Below are positions 34,174 to 47,525 of a stretch of DNA of 64,000 bases, piece after piece. Origin of the DNA: Hypericum androsaemum (Eukaryota; Streptophyta; Magnoliopsida; Malpighiales; Hypericaceae); the NCBI GenBank assembly GCA_963995505.1, contig OZ023183.1, positions 17,976,671-18,040,670 of the forward strand, given 5' to 3'. Below the pieces are notes generated by a model. The model did not search any database, had not been told where the DNA came from, and saw only the letters and a program-made list of their open reading frames with translations. Positions within the stretch are counted from its first letter, which is position 1; each line of letters begins with the position of its first letter. The position numbers and the translations under genes are program-made.

Positions 34174-34542
34174 TTATATGTTTAACTGTCCCCATATACA
34201 TATGTTATTTTTGGGGGACTTTTGTACATTAGGTTGTGACCTTGTCTGAGGTTTTGTGCATGTGTGAGCACACTCAGAATATAAAAATGCATGTGTCAAA
34301 CATGTAATTAAATAAAGATGTTTGTTTAATTACTTCCACTTGAATTTACTATCGATGAACTTTAAACGGTTGAAGTTTAAGATTAATACTTGAATGGTGA
34401 GGGGAAGCATGCCCGCGACCCACTTCGATTTTGAGATTAATCAAGAACTCCATATCGTTAAAAGTTATGAGTGATTAGTAAATTGAATCATATCGCCAAA
34501 TCAAATTTCTAATATGTTCTCATATTAAAAATCCCTATAGAA

Positions 34543-35430
34543 ATGTCAGTCGCTTCTAGATCCATCATTGCTGAGCTAAACCGTGAGTTAAAACTCAACG
34601 GTGAAAATTATGACAATTGGAGTATGAAAATCCAATATGTGCTTGAAGAACAAGAGGTTCTGCAGCACATACATGTCATAATGGATGAGCCTGAAGAAGG
34701 CACAACTGCTCAACATAAGCGAGATAAGGAAGCTTATGTTATTTGGAAGAGGAAAAACACTAATGCTCGATTGATCTTGCTGAGTTCAATGATGGATGAT
34801 ATCACCAGACAATTTCGCGTGCATGACAACGCGAAAGAGTTATGGGATTCTCTCAAAGTGAAATTCGGAAAGCTTTCAGTGTCGAAGCTGCGTGCTTTGA
34901 CCATAAGGTTTGATACCTTTAAAAAGCGTCCGGAGGTTCCCATGCGGAAACACTTGAGAGTGATGTCCAATATGATCAGTGAACTGGCAGAGGCCGGTCA
35001 CATACTCAGCAACGAGCAGCAGATTCTAGCTGTCATCCGTTCTCTACCACCAAGTTGAGAACAGATGAAGATGAATTTTACCCATTTCGATCATTTGGTA
35101 ACATTTGATGATGTTGCCAGACACCTTGAGCTGGAGGAAGATCGCCTCCTAGCTATGAAATCCCACCCTGAAGCCCATTCGATTTGTTCGACTGGGAGTG
35201 GTGGGAAAAAGAAAAAAGGTAAAGGGAAGGGTAAGTGTAAACAAACTCCAAAGGCTGAAAGCCATGGAACCAAGTTGGATGGCTCCAAGGCTAAAAAGAA
35301 CAAGCGGTTTAACATTTCAAAAGTGAAATGTTTTAACTGTCAACAGAAGGGACATTTTGCAAAAGATTGCAAAATGCCCAAGCAGGTACATCTAAACTCG
35401 AGTGTGAGTAAATTGTATGTATCTTCTTGT
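34543..35430 (+). pseudogene. Copia A gag (nonsense-interrupted)
   Basis: Starts at ATG 34543. It shows the Copia gag pattern LNGENYDNWSMKIQYVL near the N-terminus, WDSLKVKFGK in the middle, a Lys-rich linker, and a CCHC zinc knuckle (CFNCQQKGHFAKDC, 35329-35370) that binds the RNA genome. A stop codon (TGA) at 35056-35058 cuts the frame; the sequence then continues in the same frame into pol. The capsid/nucleocapsid protein is therefore truncated in this copy. Confidence 0.85.
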
Positions 35431-38400
35431 ACCCTTCTAACTGAATCACATTCTATGTGGGTGATTGATTCAGGAGCGACAGACCATATAGCTAGAGACC
35501 GTGGTTCGTTCGTTGAGTACAGGCGGTTGCCGGCTGAAGCAAAAACTATTTTTGTCGGTAACAACTCGTGTGTGGATGTGAAAGGCCTGGGCACTTGTAG
35601 ATTACACCTTCGTGGTGGTCGTGCCCTTCTTTTACATGACGTGTTGTTTGCTCCAGACATACGAAGGAACCTTATCTCAGTTTCGGCCTTAATGTCTTTA
35701 GGTTTCCGGTTGTCATTTGAGAACGACACCGTTAGATTGTTTTTGGATGATGCCTATTTTGGCCTTGGATATATATCGAAAGATTTTTTGATTCTGGATA
35801 TTGATCCTTCTGAAAGTTTTTCCTTTGTCACTAGTTCAAATTCATCAGAGGATGATATTAAACTATGGCATTCTAGACTTGGCCATATCGGTCAGGATCG
35901 TTTAAACCGTCTAGCTAAGGCAGGACTGTTGGGCCATATAGAGAAATCTATATTACCTTGTTGCGTATCCTGTCTAGAAGGAAAAAGCACTAGAAAACCT
36001 TTCGGTACTGGGGCTAGAGCCAAATTTCCATTACAATTAGTCCATTCTGACATATGTGGTCCAATGAACGTGAGGGCAAGGCATGGAGCATATTACTTCA
36101 TCACCTTTATTGATGACTATACTAGATATGGTCTGATATACCTGATTTCTCACAAGTCTGAAGCCTTAAACTGCTTCAAGACATACATGAGTTTTGTTGA
36201 GAATCAGAAGGATAGAAAGATAAAGGCCTTACGAACTGATCGTGGCCGTGAATATCTTTCGGATGAGTTCAAAGCTCTATGCATTGAAAAAGGAATTGAA
36301 CATCAGTTGTCCATTCCTTATACACCACAGCAAAATGGAGTTGCTGAAAGAAGGAATAGAACCCTTCTTGATATGGTTAGATCGATGATGGCAGAAGCAA
36401 ATTTGCCTATATCATTCTATGGAGATGCGCTCATGACTGCCGCATACGTTCTAAACCGTGTTCCCTCTAAGTCTGTTACAGCCACTCCTTACGAAATGTG
36501 GATAGATCGGAAGCCCGATCTATCCTATTTTAAGCCGTGGGGGTGTGCGTCCTATGTCCATTCTACCTCAAGTGCTTTCGGTAAATTAGGACCGAGAGGT
36601 AGAAAAAGTATCTTTATAAGATACCCAGAGGTATCTAAAGGGTACGTGTTCTTGGGTGAACTGGACAATGGACATGTAACAGAATTTGAATCACGTGATG
36701 TCACCTTTTTGGAGAATGAATTTCCCAAGTTGGGGGAGGTTAGTAGTGACCTTACCCTTTATGAGACAAATGAACCAGAGTCATCTGGATCACTTCTTCC
36801 GAGTGGGAGAATTGAGGAGGAAGATAGAGATTTTTCAACTCAAAATGATCCGGAAGGTCGTGATCTGAGTCCTGAAAGGGAGGTAATTCCTTATTCCAGT
36901 GGGAGTACGGTATTTCCACCCAGTGGGAGTGCGAATCCTGGATATGATGAATATATGAGAGATGTTTATCAAAACTGGGAATACCGTAGGTCTAGTAGAA
37001 CTAGCATACCACGCCGACGATTTGACATCGAAGGCGAGGCTAATGCGTTCTTGGTATCACTAAAGAAATTTGGTGGTCCAAGTGAAATTCTTCTGGCCAT
37101 CCTGCAGGATGAAGATGAACCTAAAAATGTATCTGGAGCATTGTCATCTCCAAAACGTGATGAATGGATGAATGCAATGCATGAAGAAATGTCTTCTATG
37201 ATCAAAAACCAGGTTTGGGATCTGGTTGACCTACCTAAGGGGCATAGGGCAATTGGGAATAAGTGGATTCTCAAAATCAAGCGCAATGCAGATGACAGTA
37301 TCGAAAGATACAAAGCGCGTTTGGTTGCCCAAGGATTTAAACAACAGGCTGGGATAGACTATGAGGAGACTTTTGCACCTGTTGTTAGATTTACGTCAAT
37401 TAGGGTCATTTTAGCTATGGTTGCTAATATGAATCTAGAATTACATCAAATGGATGTAAAGACTGCTTTTCTCCACGGAGAATTGGATGAAGAAATCTAT
37501 ATGATTCAGCCTGAGGGCTACATTCAAAAAGGCTGCGAACACAAAGTTTGTAAATTGAATAGATCAATTTATGGCCTTAAGCAGTCGTCTAGACAGTGGT
37601 ATATTCGCTTTCATAATACGATCATGCAGTATGATTTTATTATGATAGACGAAGATCACTGTGTGTATGTTAAGCGATCAGGAAAGAAGTTTGTTATCAT
37701 CACCTTGTATGTTGATGACATACTTTTAGCTGGAAATGACATGGGATTTCTTGTCAAAATCAAAGATTGGTTATCTTCCAACTTTGAAATGAAAGACATG
37801 GGTGAAGCAGATTACATACTCGGAGTTAAGATTTCGAGGAATCGTTCGAAAAGAATAGTGTCTCTTTCACAAGAGACATATATTCGCAAAGTAGTAGAAC
37901 GTTTCAATTGTGATCACAGTAACCCAAAGTATGTCCCATTGGTTAAAGGTCATAATTTGTGTAAGGACATGTGCCCAAAAATAGCTAAACAACGAAGGGA
38001 CATGGAGAAGATTCCTTATGCCAATGCAGTTGGATGCCTGATGTACGCAATGTTGTGTACTAGACCTGACATTTGCTATGCTGTTGGGATAGCAAGCAGA
38101 TATCAGTCTGATCCAGGCAGTGCTCACTGGAAGGCTGTCAAAGGGATTTTGAAATATTTGAATACTACTGCAGAATACTCCTTGTGCTATTAAGGCCGTG
38201 ACCTGATAATGAGTGGCTATACTGATGCTGATTGGGGAGGTGATGTGGATAAGAAAAAGTCTACATCTGGATTTGTTTTCTTGTTGAATGGGGGTGCTGT
38301 CTCATGGAGCAGTAAGAAGCAAACATGTGTATTCCTATCAACAATGGAAGCAGAATATGTAGCTTCAGCTCATGCTGCACAAGAATCGGTATGGTTGAAG

Positions 38401-38685
38401 AGATTCTTAAGCCATCTCTCCCTGATCAACTCGACGGAGCCAGTGAGTCTATTCTGCGACAACCAGTCAGCTATAGCATATGCTAAGGATCCTAGATTCC
38501 ATATGAGGGCTAAGCATATAGATATTAAATTTCACTTTGTGAGAAATTTAATAAAATATAAAGAACTGTGTATGAAACACATATCTACACGAGATATGGC
38601 CGCAGATCCAATGACTAAAGCATTACCTCGAGAAGTGTTCGAGAAACATGTTAAGTCACTGGGTTTACGACGGTTTCATTTGTAA
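35431..38685 (+). pseudogene. Copia A pol (PR-IN-RT-RH, one late stop)
   Basis: Same frame as gag. Protease with D-S-G at 35467-35475. Integrase with an H..H..C..C head (LWHSRLGHIG, CCVSCLEGK) and catalytic Asp 36049, Asp 36238, Glu 36346, the last two 35 residues apart. Reverse transcriptase with YVDD at 37708-37719. RNase H with YTDADW, STMEAEYVA and FCDNQSAIA. The order IN before RT defines Copia/Ty1. A stop codon (TAA) at 38191-38193 separates RNase H from the rest, so full-length Pol is not made. All catalytic residues I checked are present. Confidence 0.9.
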
Positions 38686-39628
38686 TCCAATTAGTTGGAA
38701 TAAAGGAATTTTTATTTGGCAATATGAGTTAAATGTGAAACATGTCGGACAGAGAAGTAGCCCACTCACACGGGTGTTTACCTCAGTGGGAGTCAAGAAG
38801 TTGATTCCTAGATGAGATGAGGCAGTTATTGGACATTCATGAGTGCATGTCCTATGGCGTAATGCCGTCTTGCTTAAGAGCAAGTTTCCTTATGGGATGC
38901 AGGAATAAGTTACTGCATTTGGATTTTCTACAATCCATATGATAAGATATAAGTGGAACTTATCATACTGTCTGTCCTATTAGCCTAGAGTTAAGCTAAG
39001 GCTGATACTCTAGTATGGTGTTAAATGACATGTGTTCCTTGAAAAAGGAAAGTACACCGTAACACGTGATCAGTATCATGTGTGCTACTCGACCACTGGA
39101 TGGGATGAAAATGTCGAGTGATTTCACAATCCCTGGTGTGAGACCAATTTTCGAGAATTGTGATTCCCAAAACCTACCCTTAAGATCCTAAACGTATTCT
39201 GGAAGTATGATCCAGTGCTGCTATCTTGGAAAGTTCATGAAAAGGTTATGGCATAGCGATTCGACCTGGCAGGGCTGACCAGAAAAGCAGGCTGTATCAT
39301 TATGAAAGGAATATAGTTAAGGGAGAAGGAACTCTGTTCATCACATTCTGAGTTTCGTGGTTCAGGTGCACCAATTGTATTGAAAAGTACAATAGTGAAC
39401 CCGAATATAATTGTTTGAAATCACTAATGTGAACAATGGAATGTGACATGAGTCCTGGGGTAATAGCATACATTAAACAAGAAGGTTATCGAGATGCTAC
39501 TATTCAAGTAGCCTGAGTGTCTGTGCTCTTGAATTTGGCTTAACATACTCGACGTGTGCTGGTCGCACGAAATCCTTCGAAGAAATCTGATAACTGTTGA
39601 TCAAGGTCAATAATAATTGAGTGGGAGA
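38686..39628 (+). other. Copia A 3' untranslated region and polypurine tract
   Basis: About 0.94 kb between the pol stop and the 3' LTR, no ORF of note. It ends with the purine tract GAGTGGGAGA (39619-39628) that primes plus-strand synthesis. Confidence 0.75.
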
Positions 39629-40326
39629 TCTTGGACCTTGGGCCCAATAGGCAATTATTATTGTGCCTAATTGGGCCCGGGCCCAATAGGCAATTATTAT
39701 TGTGCCTAATTGGGCCCGGGCCCATTAGGCCCAAAAAGTTGGGTTGGATGGGCCGGTCAACCCGCGTTGACCGGCCCAAGCTATGCAAGCGCTGACGTGG
39801 CGCTGACGTCACATGTGGTAGCCCACGTGGCAAAGCTAGGCGTAGCCTTGCCACGTGGCGGGCATGCGGACCAAAGTGCCACGTGGCGAAGCTATGGGTA
39901 GCCTTGCCATGTGGCGTGCCACGTGGCGAAGCTATTGGGTAGCTTTGCCACGTGGCGGACATGCGACCTGAGGCGCCACGTGGCGACACGTGGCGTGCCA
40001 CGTGGTGCGTTTTGGCTGTCCGGATTTCCCTATAAAAGGGAAAATCTGGCTGGACCAATTTGTAACTTTTCCCACAACCACTCAATACAAAAAGAAAATT
40101 CCGGATCAGTTCCAGAATTTTAATCAGATTTTCGATAAAAGGAAATCTCGTGAAAATCGATTACGGATCCGTTCGAACGTGATCGTAATTCGACCAGCAC
40201 GAAGAAGTTGTGGACCCGAGCCTGTGGACCTCTTACTTCAACAAGTGATTTATTATTAACGAATTAGTTTGTTAATTAAACGGGTTTAACACGTAATTAC
40301 TCGTAAATTACGCGTCAAAACCGTCA
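39629..40326 (+). repeat. 3' LTR of Copia A
   Basis: 698 bp. Relative to the 5' LTR it has a second copy of a ~40-bp palindromic unit at the start and more CACGTG boxes, and the first bases are TCTTGG instead of TGTTGG. Ends AACCGTCA, followed by TSD GAACT. Confidence 0.9.
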
Positions 40327-40331
40327 GAACT

Positions 40332-41082
40332 AACCCTCTCTTACCCGAAAAATCCCTACCCATAAGTTTCCCGATCCTCGCCGAGATATAAATCACTCTC
40401 GTATAATCTCAAGTTTTTAAAACAAATTAACTGGGTGAAGATGTGTAATACCCGACCATTAAGTTAAAATTAGTTAGTTTTAATCGAGTATGTCATTCAA
40501 AAATAATGCTATACCATGTAGGAAAATAAGAATCCTAATTGGTGAGGGAGAACTTTAGAAATATTATTAGATATAATTTGGTACGAATTAAACTGAGTTA
40601 CTAATTAATATTAAGTTTGTGAACTTAATTAACAATCAATTTAAAAAAAGAAAAAAAAATGACACGTCAAATAGAAAACGTGACAGGAAAGAGAAATGAT
40701 CATGTGGCTAAATTTGGAAATTTGACACCAAGTAAATAAAAGATGAAGGTAGCAAAAAAGTTGGTTGAGTTTATCTCTTAATCGAAGGATAAGAACCAAA
40801 GAAAATAAAATTAGAAAAAGAAAAGGGGAAGTAAAACGTGGCAGAGTGAAAAAAAGGTTGAAAACGTGGCAGCCCATTAAATGGGATTAGTAACATGAGT
40901 GGAAAGTTTTTATAATTCCACCGAAATAACAATTAAAAACAATACTAGACAAGGCAGTAAGACATCAACAAAGATAGATGAAAGTTGAATTTGTTAATTC
41001 ATATAACAAGAATAAGGTAAAGAAAAGAAGGAGACGTGGAGGTTAAAGGAAAATGACACAGAAGCAAGAACATAAAAGTAAG
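40332..41082. other. Spacer between Copia A and the third P450 copy
   Basis: AT-rich, purine-rich on the plus strand. No P450 exon 1 sequence is present, so the third copy was truncated before or at 41083. Confidence 0.55.
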
Positions 41083-41123
41083 ACAGTACATATGATAAAA
41101 AGTCTGTTACTTTTTTAGTCTAC

Positions 41124-41164
<41 letters not shown>

Positions 41165-41221
41165 ATTAATTGACAAGAGTAAAGACAAATTTTAAATTTA
41201 AAAGATATGTTGGGTGTTGAG

Positions 41222-41832
41222 TAGGGGTGAGCATGTTACCCGGACTGGACCGGACCGAACCGGAACTGGAATTGCCGGAAAAATGTGAACCGAACTGGAC
41301 CGGATTCCAATCCGGTCCGGAACTGGAACCAAACCGTTGATCCGGTTTAAACCAGACCAAACCGGAAAAAACCGTATCTGAGAATTGGCAGCGGGCCAAT
41401 GTAACCCATTCCAACCGGCTGTTCAACATGCTAACAACAGCGGACGCCATTTCGTTCAACGTACCTAAACCAAACACAAGCACACACAATTCATACACTG
41501 CACATCCAAAAGGAATCGCGGACAGGGAACCACAAAACCTACGGAGAACCAAGCATAATGGAAATTTAGGCAATATTCTGGCAATGGAAAATCAAAGAGG
41601 ATTGAGATCAAGATACCATTTTTCCAAGACCCCATCAAACAACACCCTATAAAGTACAAATCTTTGCAGCCTAAACGAGAAACCTAGATGAATTAATGCC
41701 AAATTAAGATCTGGGAAAGGGTAAACAAACAATCGGCCACAAATATAATGGACTTAAGAAACAGAAACCCAATTAAATCCAGAACAAAACAAGGATAAGG
41801 ATGAACAAGGGAAAAGGGTGATTACCTGCTTG

Positions 41833-41866
<34 letters not shown>

Positions 41867-42197
41867 GAAAGTGGGAAAATATGGAAGGCAGGGCTTGCGG
41901 ACATATGGGGTGGGTCCAAAGTTTGGTGCGTCTTTTTTTTCTGTCTGTGAGTTTTGGTTTATTTGGTTACGGGGAGAGAGAAAGTGAAAGTATTATAATT
42001 AATATGTTGGCAAATTTTTGGTCCGGTCCCGGTTGTTTCCAGTTCTATGCAAAAAAAACTCGGACCGGACCGGAAATCGGATTTTACATATATCCGGGAC
42101 CGGACTGGACCGTTTTGGAATATGGTTCGGTTTGGTCCAGTTTTTTCGGTCCGGATTGGTCCGGTTTGACGGTTTTCGGTTTATTTGCTCACCCCTA
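41222..42197. mobile_element. Non-autonomous TIR element, 976 bp, hAT-like ends
   Basis: TAGGGGTGAGCA and TGCTCACCCCTA termini. The flanking GTTGAG lies on both sides (41216-41221 and 42198-42203), a 6-bp duplication of intron sequence known from genes 1 and 2. Subterminal regions are packed with CCGGAC/GGTCCGGT words in inverted orientation. A (TC)n run lies at 41837-41862. No transposase. Termini resemble plant hAT MITEs, but hAT normally makes 8-bp duplications, so the superfamily is uncertain. Confidence 0.75.
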
Positions 42198-42516
42198 GTT
42201 GAGACTAGTCGTATTACGCCGAAAACCAACTTCATTTATATTCTGCAACCAGCGAACGTGCATTGTAGTAATATCTCTCCTCGCTATAGGGTGGATAGTC
42301 AGTATTTTCTAGAATTTCTGACTCTTTAAGTTTCTGACTCTCGATTGATCACAATTCAATTGCAGATGATGTTTATAGCCGGAACCGAAACGTCAACTGC
42401 CATGTTAGAGTGGGCGTTGACCCTTCTCCTGCAGCACCCAGAGAAGATGCACAAGCTGCGGGCTGAGATCGACAGCGTCGTGAACGAATCCGATCTCTCA
42501 AAACTTCTATACAGGC

Positions 42517-42785
42517 TGTTGAGAAATAAGATCGAAACGAGAAATACGAGACACACGAGAATTACGTGGAAACCCCAAAACGGGGAGAAAATCACGGGCA
42601 AAGGAGAGTCGTCCACTATGCGAGTCAAACAGGTTATAAGGCCTCCGTGAGGGTTCTCTCTACCTCACAACTCTCGACTACTCACAAAAGACCTAGGCGT
42701 ATGCCAATATATATAGGAGATTATAACCCTACTCTAAATAGGAATAGAGTACTAATTTGTCTAGAATTTGAGACAAACCCTAACA
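42517..42785 (-). repeat. 3' LTR of Copia C
   Basis: 269 bp; on the plus strand TGTTGAG...CCCTAACA. Closely matches 47279-47525. Contains CCAATATATATAGG, a TATA-like word. Confidence 0.85.
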
Positions 42786-42867
42786 AATCTCCACCTTGGA
42801 CCAAATTCTATGACTCCAACATCAACGCTGCTCCACCTTCACCACCAGCCCCTAAGGGCAATCAGCA

Positions 42868-45198
42868 TCACGCATGAACACCTACCAAGTCCAAGAAATG
42901 CTCGAACTTAGTACCAGAAAACGGCTTCGTCAACATGTCTGCAGGGTTGTCCTTGGTACCTACCTTGCTCACAACAATGTCACCATGAGCAACATGCTCC
43001 CGAATGAAGTGGTACCTCACATCAATGTGCTTCGTCCTCTCATGTTACATAGCATCCCTCGTGAGATGGATAGCACTTTGACTATCACAGTACACTGTAC
43101 TGACCTGCAGCTTCTCACAGATTTCACTGAAGAAACCTTTCAACCAGATAGCCTCCTTCACACCTTCAGTTATAGCCATGTACTCCGCCTCAGTGGTAGA
43201 CAAAACCACTGTGGCCTGTAGACAAGCTCTCCAACTGATAGCACATCCTCCAAGAGTGAAGACATATCCAGACAAGGACCTGAACTTATCAAGATCTCCA
43301 GCATAATTTGAATCTACGAAACTAACAACTCCATCACTGGTGCGTCCAAACTGTAGACACACGCCCTTGGTACCCTTCAAGTACCTCATAATCCACTCCA
43401 CTGCTCTGCAATGACCTTCTCCAGGATTTGCCATAAACCTGCTAACAACACTTACAGTATAGGCCAAATCCGGGCGTGTGCAAACCATAGCATACATCAG
43501 AGAACCAATAGCACTGGAGTATGGAACACCAGACATGTAATCAACCTCAGCAGCTGACTGTGGAGATAAAGCGGACGAAAGCCGAAAATGTGTACCAAGA
43601 GGAGTACTCACAGGATTACCAGTCACATCAAACCTGTCAAGTACCTTTTCAATGTAACTCTCCTGACTCAGAAATAATTTCCTTGCTCCTCTATCTCTGG
43701 CAATCTCCATACCAAGAATCTTCTTAGCAGGACCCAAATCTTTCATCTCAAACTCGCTACTCAACAGAGCTTTGAGCTTCATCACAACTCCTTTGTCACT
43801 TGCAGCAATTAACATGTCATCCACATACAGGAGCAAATATATTTGGAAACCGTCGTGTAGCCTTTTCAGGTAAACATAACTATCATACTTGCTCCTCTCA
43901 TAATCATGAGAAATCATAAAGGAGTCAAACCTTTTATACCACTGCCTCGGAGACTGCTTAAGGCCATACAAGGACTTCTTTAACAAGCACGCATGGTCTT
44001 CTTTGCCTTCAACATAAAAACCCTCAGGCTGTGCCATATAAATCTGCTCCTCAAGCTCTCCATTCAAGAAAGCTGTCTTCACATCAAGCTGTTCAAGCTC
44101 CAAATCCTGCATAGCGACAATACCAAGAAGAGAACGAATCGATGTATGCTTCACAACTGGTGAAAATACCTCATTAAAGTCCACACCAGGAATCTGACTA
44201 TATTCTCTAGCCACTAGCCTAGCCTTGTATCTAGGCTCTTCAACTCCAGGTATACCATCCTTCTTCTTGAATACCCACTTGCAACTGACAACCTTCTTAT
44301 CCTTAGGCAGCTTAGTAATCTCCCAAGTCTTTTTCTTGTGAAGAGATTCCATCTCTTCCTCCATAGCAACCAACCATCTAGCAGAGTCTTTTGACTTTAC
44401 AGCATCTGAGTAACTAGACGGTTCTTCACAGCTATCAACTTCTTCTGCCACATTCAAGGCAAAAGTAACAATATCAGCCTCACCCAACTTCTGTAGAGGC
44501 CTGATAATTCTTCTGGGCCTGTCTCTAGCAATGGAATATACTGGCTCCCTCTCTACTGTGCCAACATTCTCAGCTTCATGAGACAACCCACCATGAGTAG
44601 GGTCATGGCAATCAACATCACGGAAGGAACTTACTTCTAGATCAGCTTCAAACTCTACCTGTACTTTTGACTTTTGCAAGTCCACACTTGGAGCACTCGG
44701 AACACCAGGTGAAGAAACATCCTCCCTCTTACTCAGCATGTCTGTCTCTTTAAAAATAACATTCCTACTCAACAAGACCTTAGACAGCTCGGGACACCAC
44801 AACTTGTATCCCTTCACTCCAGAAGCATAGCCAAGGAAGATACATTTCACAAATCTTGGCTCTAACTTGCCATTATTCACATGAGCATAGGCAGGACACC
44901 CAAATATCTTCAAAACAGCATAATTAGGAGAATTTCTAGACCATAATTCTTCAGGTACCTTGCCATTAAGTGATGCATGAGGTGAACGATTGACAAAGTG
45001 ACAGGCAGTGGAAGCAGCTTCAGCCCAAAATGACTTAGGCAAACCAGCATTTGACAGCATACAACGAACTTTTTCCAACAAAGTTATGTTCATTCTTTCA
45101 GCGACTCCATTCTGTTGAGGTGTACCGGGGATTGTCTTATGCCTGACAATATCCTCATTCTTGCAGAACTCATCAAACCAACTAGAGCAAAACTCCAA
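42868..45198 (-). pseudogene. Copia C pol: integrase C-part, RT, RNase H
   Basis: The minus strand holds an open frame from 45198 to 43045 and, in frame beyond a TAA at 43045-43047, further pol sequence to the natural stop at 42868. Integrase end: TPQQNGVAERMN with the catalytic Glu. [37 protein letters not shown] with the YVDD box. RNase H: SFVDSNYAGDLD, STTEAEYMA, YCDSQSAIHL, ending [11 protein letters not shown]. This resembles the plant Tnt1/Tork-type Copia lineage. The late stop removes the end of RNase H. Confidence 0.85.
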
Positions 45199-46810
45199 TC
45201 CATTGTCTGTGCGAAGATGATTGACATCTCTCCCAGTCTATTTTTCAATCATAGTCTTCCACTGCTTGAAAGTGACAAAGACATGATCCTTGCTCTTCAA
45301 GAAGAACGCCCACACCTTCCTCAAATAATCATCAATGATATCAGCATATACTTGGAATCATTCTTTGTTGCAACTTGAGACGGTCCCCAAAGATCAGAAT
45401 GAACATAGCCAAGTTTTTCCTTTGTAGTGTGCACACTTTTCTGAAAACTGACTTTCTTCTGCTTGCCAAACACTCAGTGCTCACAAAATTCCAGCTTCCC
45501 AATACCCTATCCACATAATAATCCTCTCCTATTTAGCTTGGTCATGCCTTTCTCGCTTATGTGACCAAGTCGCATATGCCACAATGAGGTATTCTCAGAA
45601 TCTGTCAACGAGCCAGATGCAGCAGTAGCAGTCCATGTAACTGTAGAACCCTGCAAAACGTACAGATTTCCAACCTCCTTCTTGGCCTTCATATGCACTA
45701 ATGAGTTCTTACTCACACGAAGAACTCCACCTTCTCCGGTATACTTGTACCCCAATGTATCAAGAGTACTCAGCGAAATCAAGTTTCGCTTTAAATCAGA
45801 GATATGCCTCATATTTGTCAAGGTTCAAATGACACCATCATGCATCTTGATCTTCACTGTGCCAATACCAACAACCTTGCAGACAAAATTATTTTCCATG
45901 AGAACATTACCCTCAACACGTTCATATGTTAAAAACCAGTCCATGATGGGACACATATGAAACGTACAAGCAGAATCAAGGACCCAAGCAGCATCAACTT
46001 TAGACTTCCCATCAATCACAGACAAAAGGTCTCCATGAGATTCTTCTCGCAACACTAGCACTGCCGCTATCAAAACTTTCTCCTTTCGAAGCACTGGACT
46101 TTTCGCCCTTCTTCTTGTTCTTCAGCTCCGGACAGAACCATTTAATATGCCCAACCTTATGACAGTTGAAACAAGTCTTATCCTTGTGCCTTGACCTTGA
46201 TTTATTTCTGCTCTTCTTCCTCGAAACAAACTTAGCATTCCTCTCCTCAGACCTCCCTCTCACGACCAAGCCAGTCCCTTGGCTATTTTCAGAGGAACTC
46301 ACAGTGTGCTTATTAATTCTCTCTTTCTCCAAGAGCGAATCATGAACATCATCCCAACTCAGAGTATCATGGCTGAACAATAGAGTATCTCTGAATTGGT
46401 GATAAGAAGCAGGCAACGAGCACAATAACAATAAAGCAAGATCTTCATCATCATATTTCACATCCAGAGTTCTAAGATCAGCCACTATATCCTTAAATTC
46501 ATTAAGGTGGTCGTGAGCAGACTTATCTTCTTGCATCCGGATAGAAAACAGTCGTTGCTTCAAGCACAGTTTGTTGGTCAAACTCTTGGGCATGCACAAC
46601 TTTTCAAGCTTTGCCCATAATGAGGAAGTTGTTGTCTCCTTCAACACGTCCCGCAAAATATCATCTGACAGATGCAACTGGATCTGACTTCTCATCAAGT
46701 AGAGTCTCATCCAGCTCTAAATGTGTCAGAATAGCGCGCATCTTTACCTGCCACAGGAAAAAATTAGTTTTCCTCGTCAATTGAGGGATTTCGTACTTCA
46801 TGGAAGTCAT
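45199..46810 (-). pseudogene. Copia C gag, protease and integrase head, frameshifted
   Basis: Gag starts at the ATG ending at 46810 (MTSMKYEIPQLTRKTNFFLW), shifts frame near 46690, then continues (IQLHLSDDILRDV, EDLALLLLCSLP) to a zinc knuckle CFNCHKVGHIKWFC. The protease region (46094-45825) has LDSACTF where D-S-G is expected, so the flap glycine is changed. The integrase head LWHMRLGHIS sits in 45821-45507, and 45506-45199 is broken by stops and shifts. Dead element. Confidence 0.8.
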
Positions 46811-47278
46811 CCTGAAACACCTCGAAACAAGAAATCAGCCCAAAACTGGTTAGAAAATCAAAATCAGCCAAAATAGTTGCCTTTCGGTCAACCAGTTAAA
46901 CTGTTGACCAAGTCAACTCAAAAATTAGGGTTTTTCAAACCCAAAACTCCAAGGAGCGGGAGCTGACGGCGGGACCACCACGGCTGGGCGGCGACGGCTC
47001 GGCCTCGGTCGGCGATGAGTAGGGCGCGGTTGGGACGGTCGATGCTAGGCGGCGGTGGTGTTATTTGACGGTGGCGGCGAGTTTCTTGGGAGTTTCTCTC
47101 TCCCCGAAACCTCCTTCTCTCTCCCTGACGGCGAGTCGAAGACAGACGAGCGGCTTCAGGCGATGGCGAGCAGCGGCGAGCTCGGTCTCCTCCAGGAACG
47201 GCGCATTGACGGTGCGCAGGCCTCCTCCACGAACGACGGGTTCGGACTCAAACCTCCAAGGATCTGACGAGGTAGCAA

Positions 47279-47525
47279 GAGAAATACGAGACACACGAGA
47301 ATTATGTGGAAACCCCAAGACGGGGAGAAAACCACGGGCAAAGGAAAGTCGTCCACTATGCGAGTCAAACAGGTTACAAGGCCTCCGTGAGGGTTCTCTC
47401 TACCTCTCAACTCTCGACTACTCACAAAAGGCCTAGGCATAGGCCAATATATATAGGAGATTATAACCCTACTCTAAATAGGAATAGAGTACTAATTTGT
47501 CTAGAATTTGAGACAAACCCGAACA
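47279..47525 (-). repeat. 5' LTR of Copia C (partial)
   Basis: Shares 247 bp with the 3' LTR starting at GAGAAATACGAG. The first ~22 bp (plus-strand sense) of the other LTR are replaced by GATCTGACGAGGTAGCAA. Ends CCCGAACA before TSD CAGGC. Confidence 0.75.

Larger units (their letters stand above)
31843..40326 (+). mobile_element. Copia LTR retrotransposon A, 8.48 kb
   Basis: Two LTRs (31843-32503 and 39629-40326), a perfect 5-bp TSD GAACT (31838-31842 and 40327-40331), a tRNA-Met primer site, an unusual 2-kb leader with an extra ORF, one gag-pol frame in Copia order (PR-IN-RT-RH; 34543-38685) with two internal stops, a 0.94 kb untranslated tail and a polypurine tract. The LTRs are close in sequence but differ by indels, so it is fairly young. 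It lies between P450 gene 1 and the third P450 copy. Confidence 0.93.
42517..47525 (-). mobile_element. Copia LTR retrotransposon C in P450 exon 2, 5.0 kb
   Basis: Minus-strand element with TSD CAGGC (42512-42516 and 47526-47530) in the P450 coding sequence. The 3' LTR (42517-42785) follows the purine tract AAGGTGGAGAT. Pol and gag run leftwards from 46810 with several breaks. The 5' LTR (47279-47525) lacks a clean end, and no tRNA-Met primer site is seen beside it; the sequence from 46950 to 47278 is GC-rich and unlike a Copia leader. Confidence 0.85.

Noticed and set aside
47055..47440. Overlapping ORFs at the right end of Copia C
   Set aside because: Conflicting frames on both strands across the LTR junction; no homology seen.
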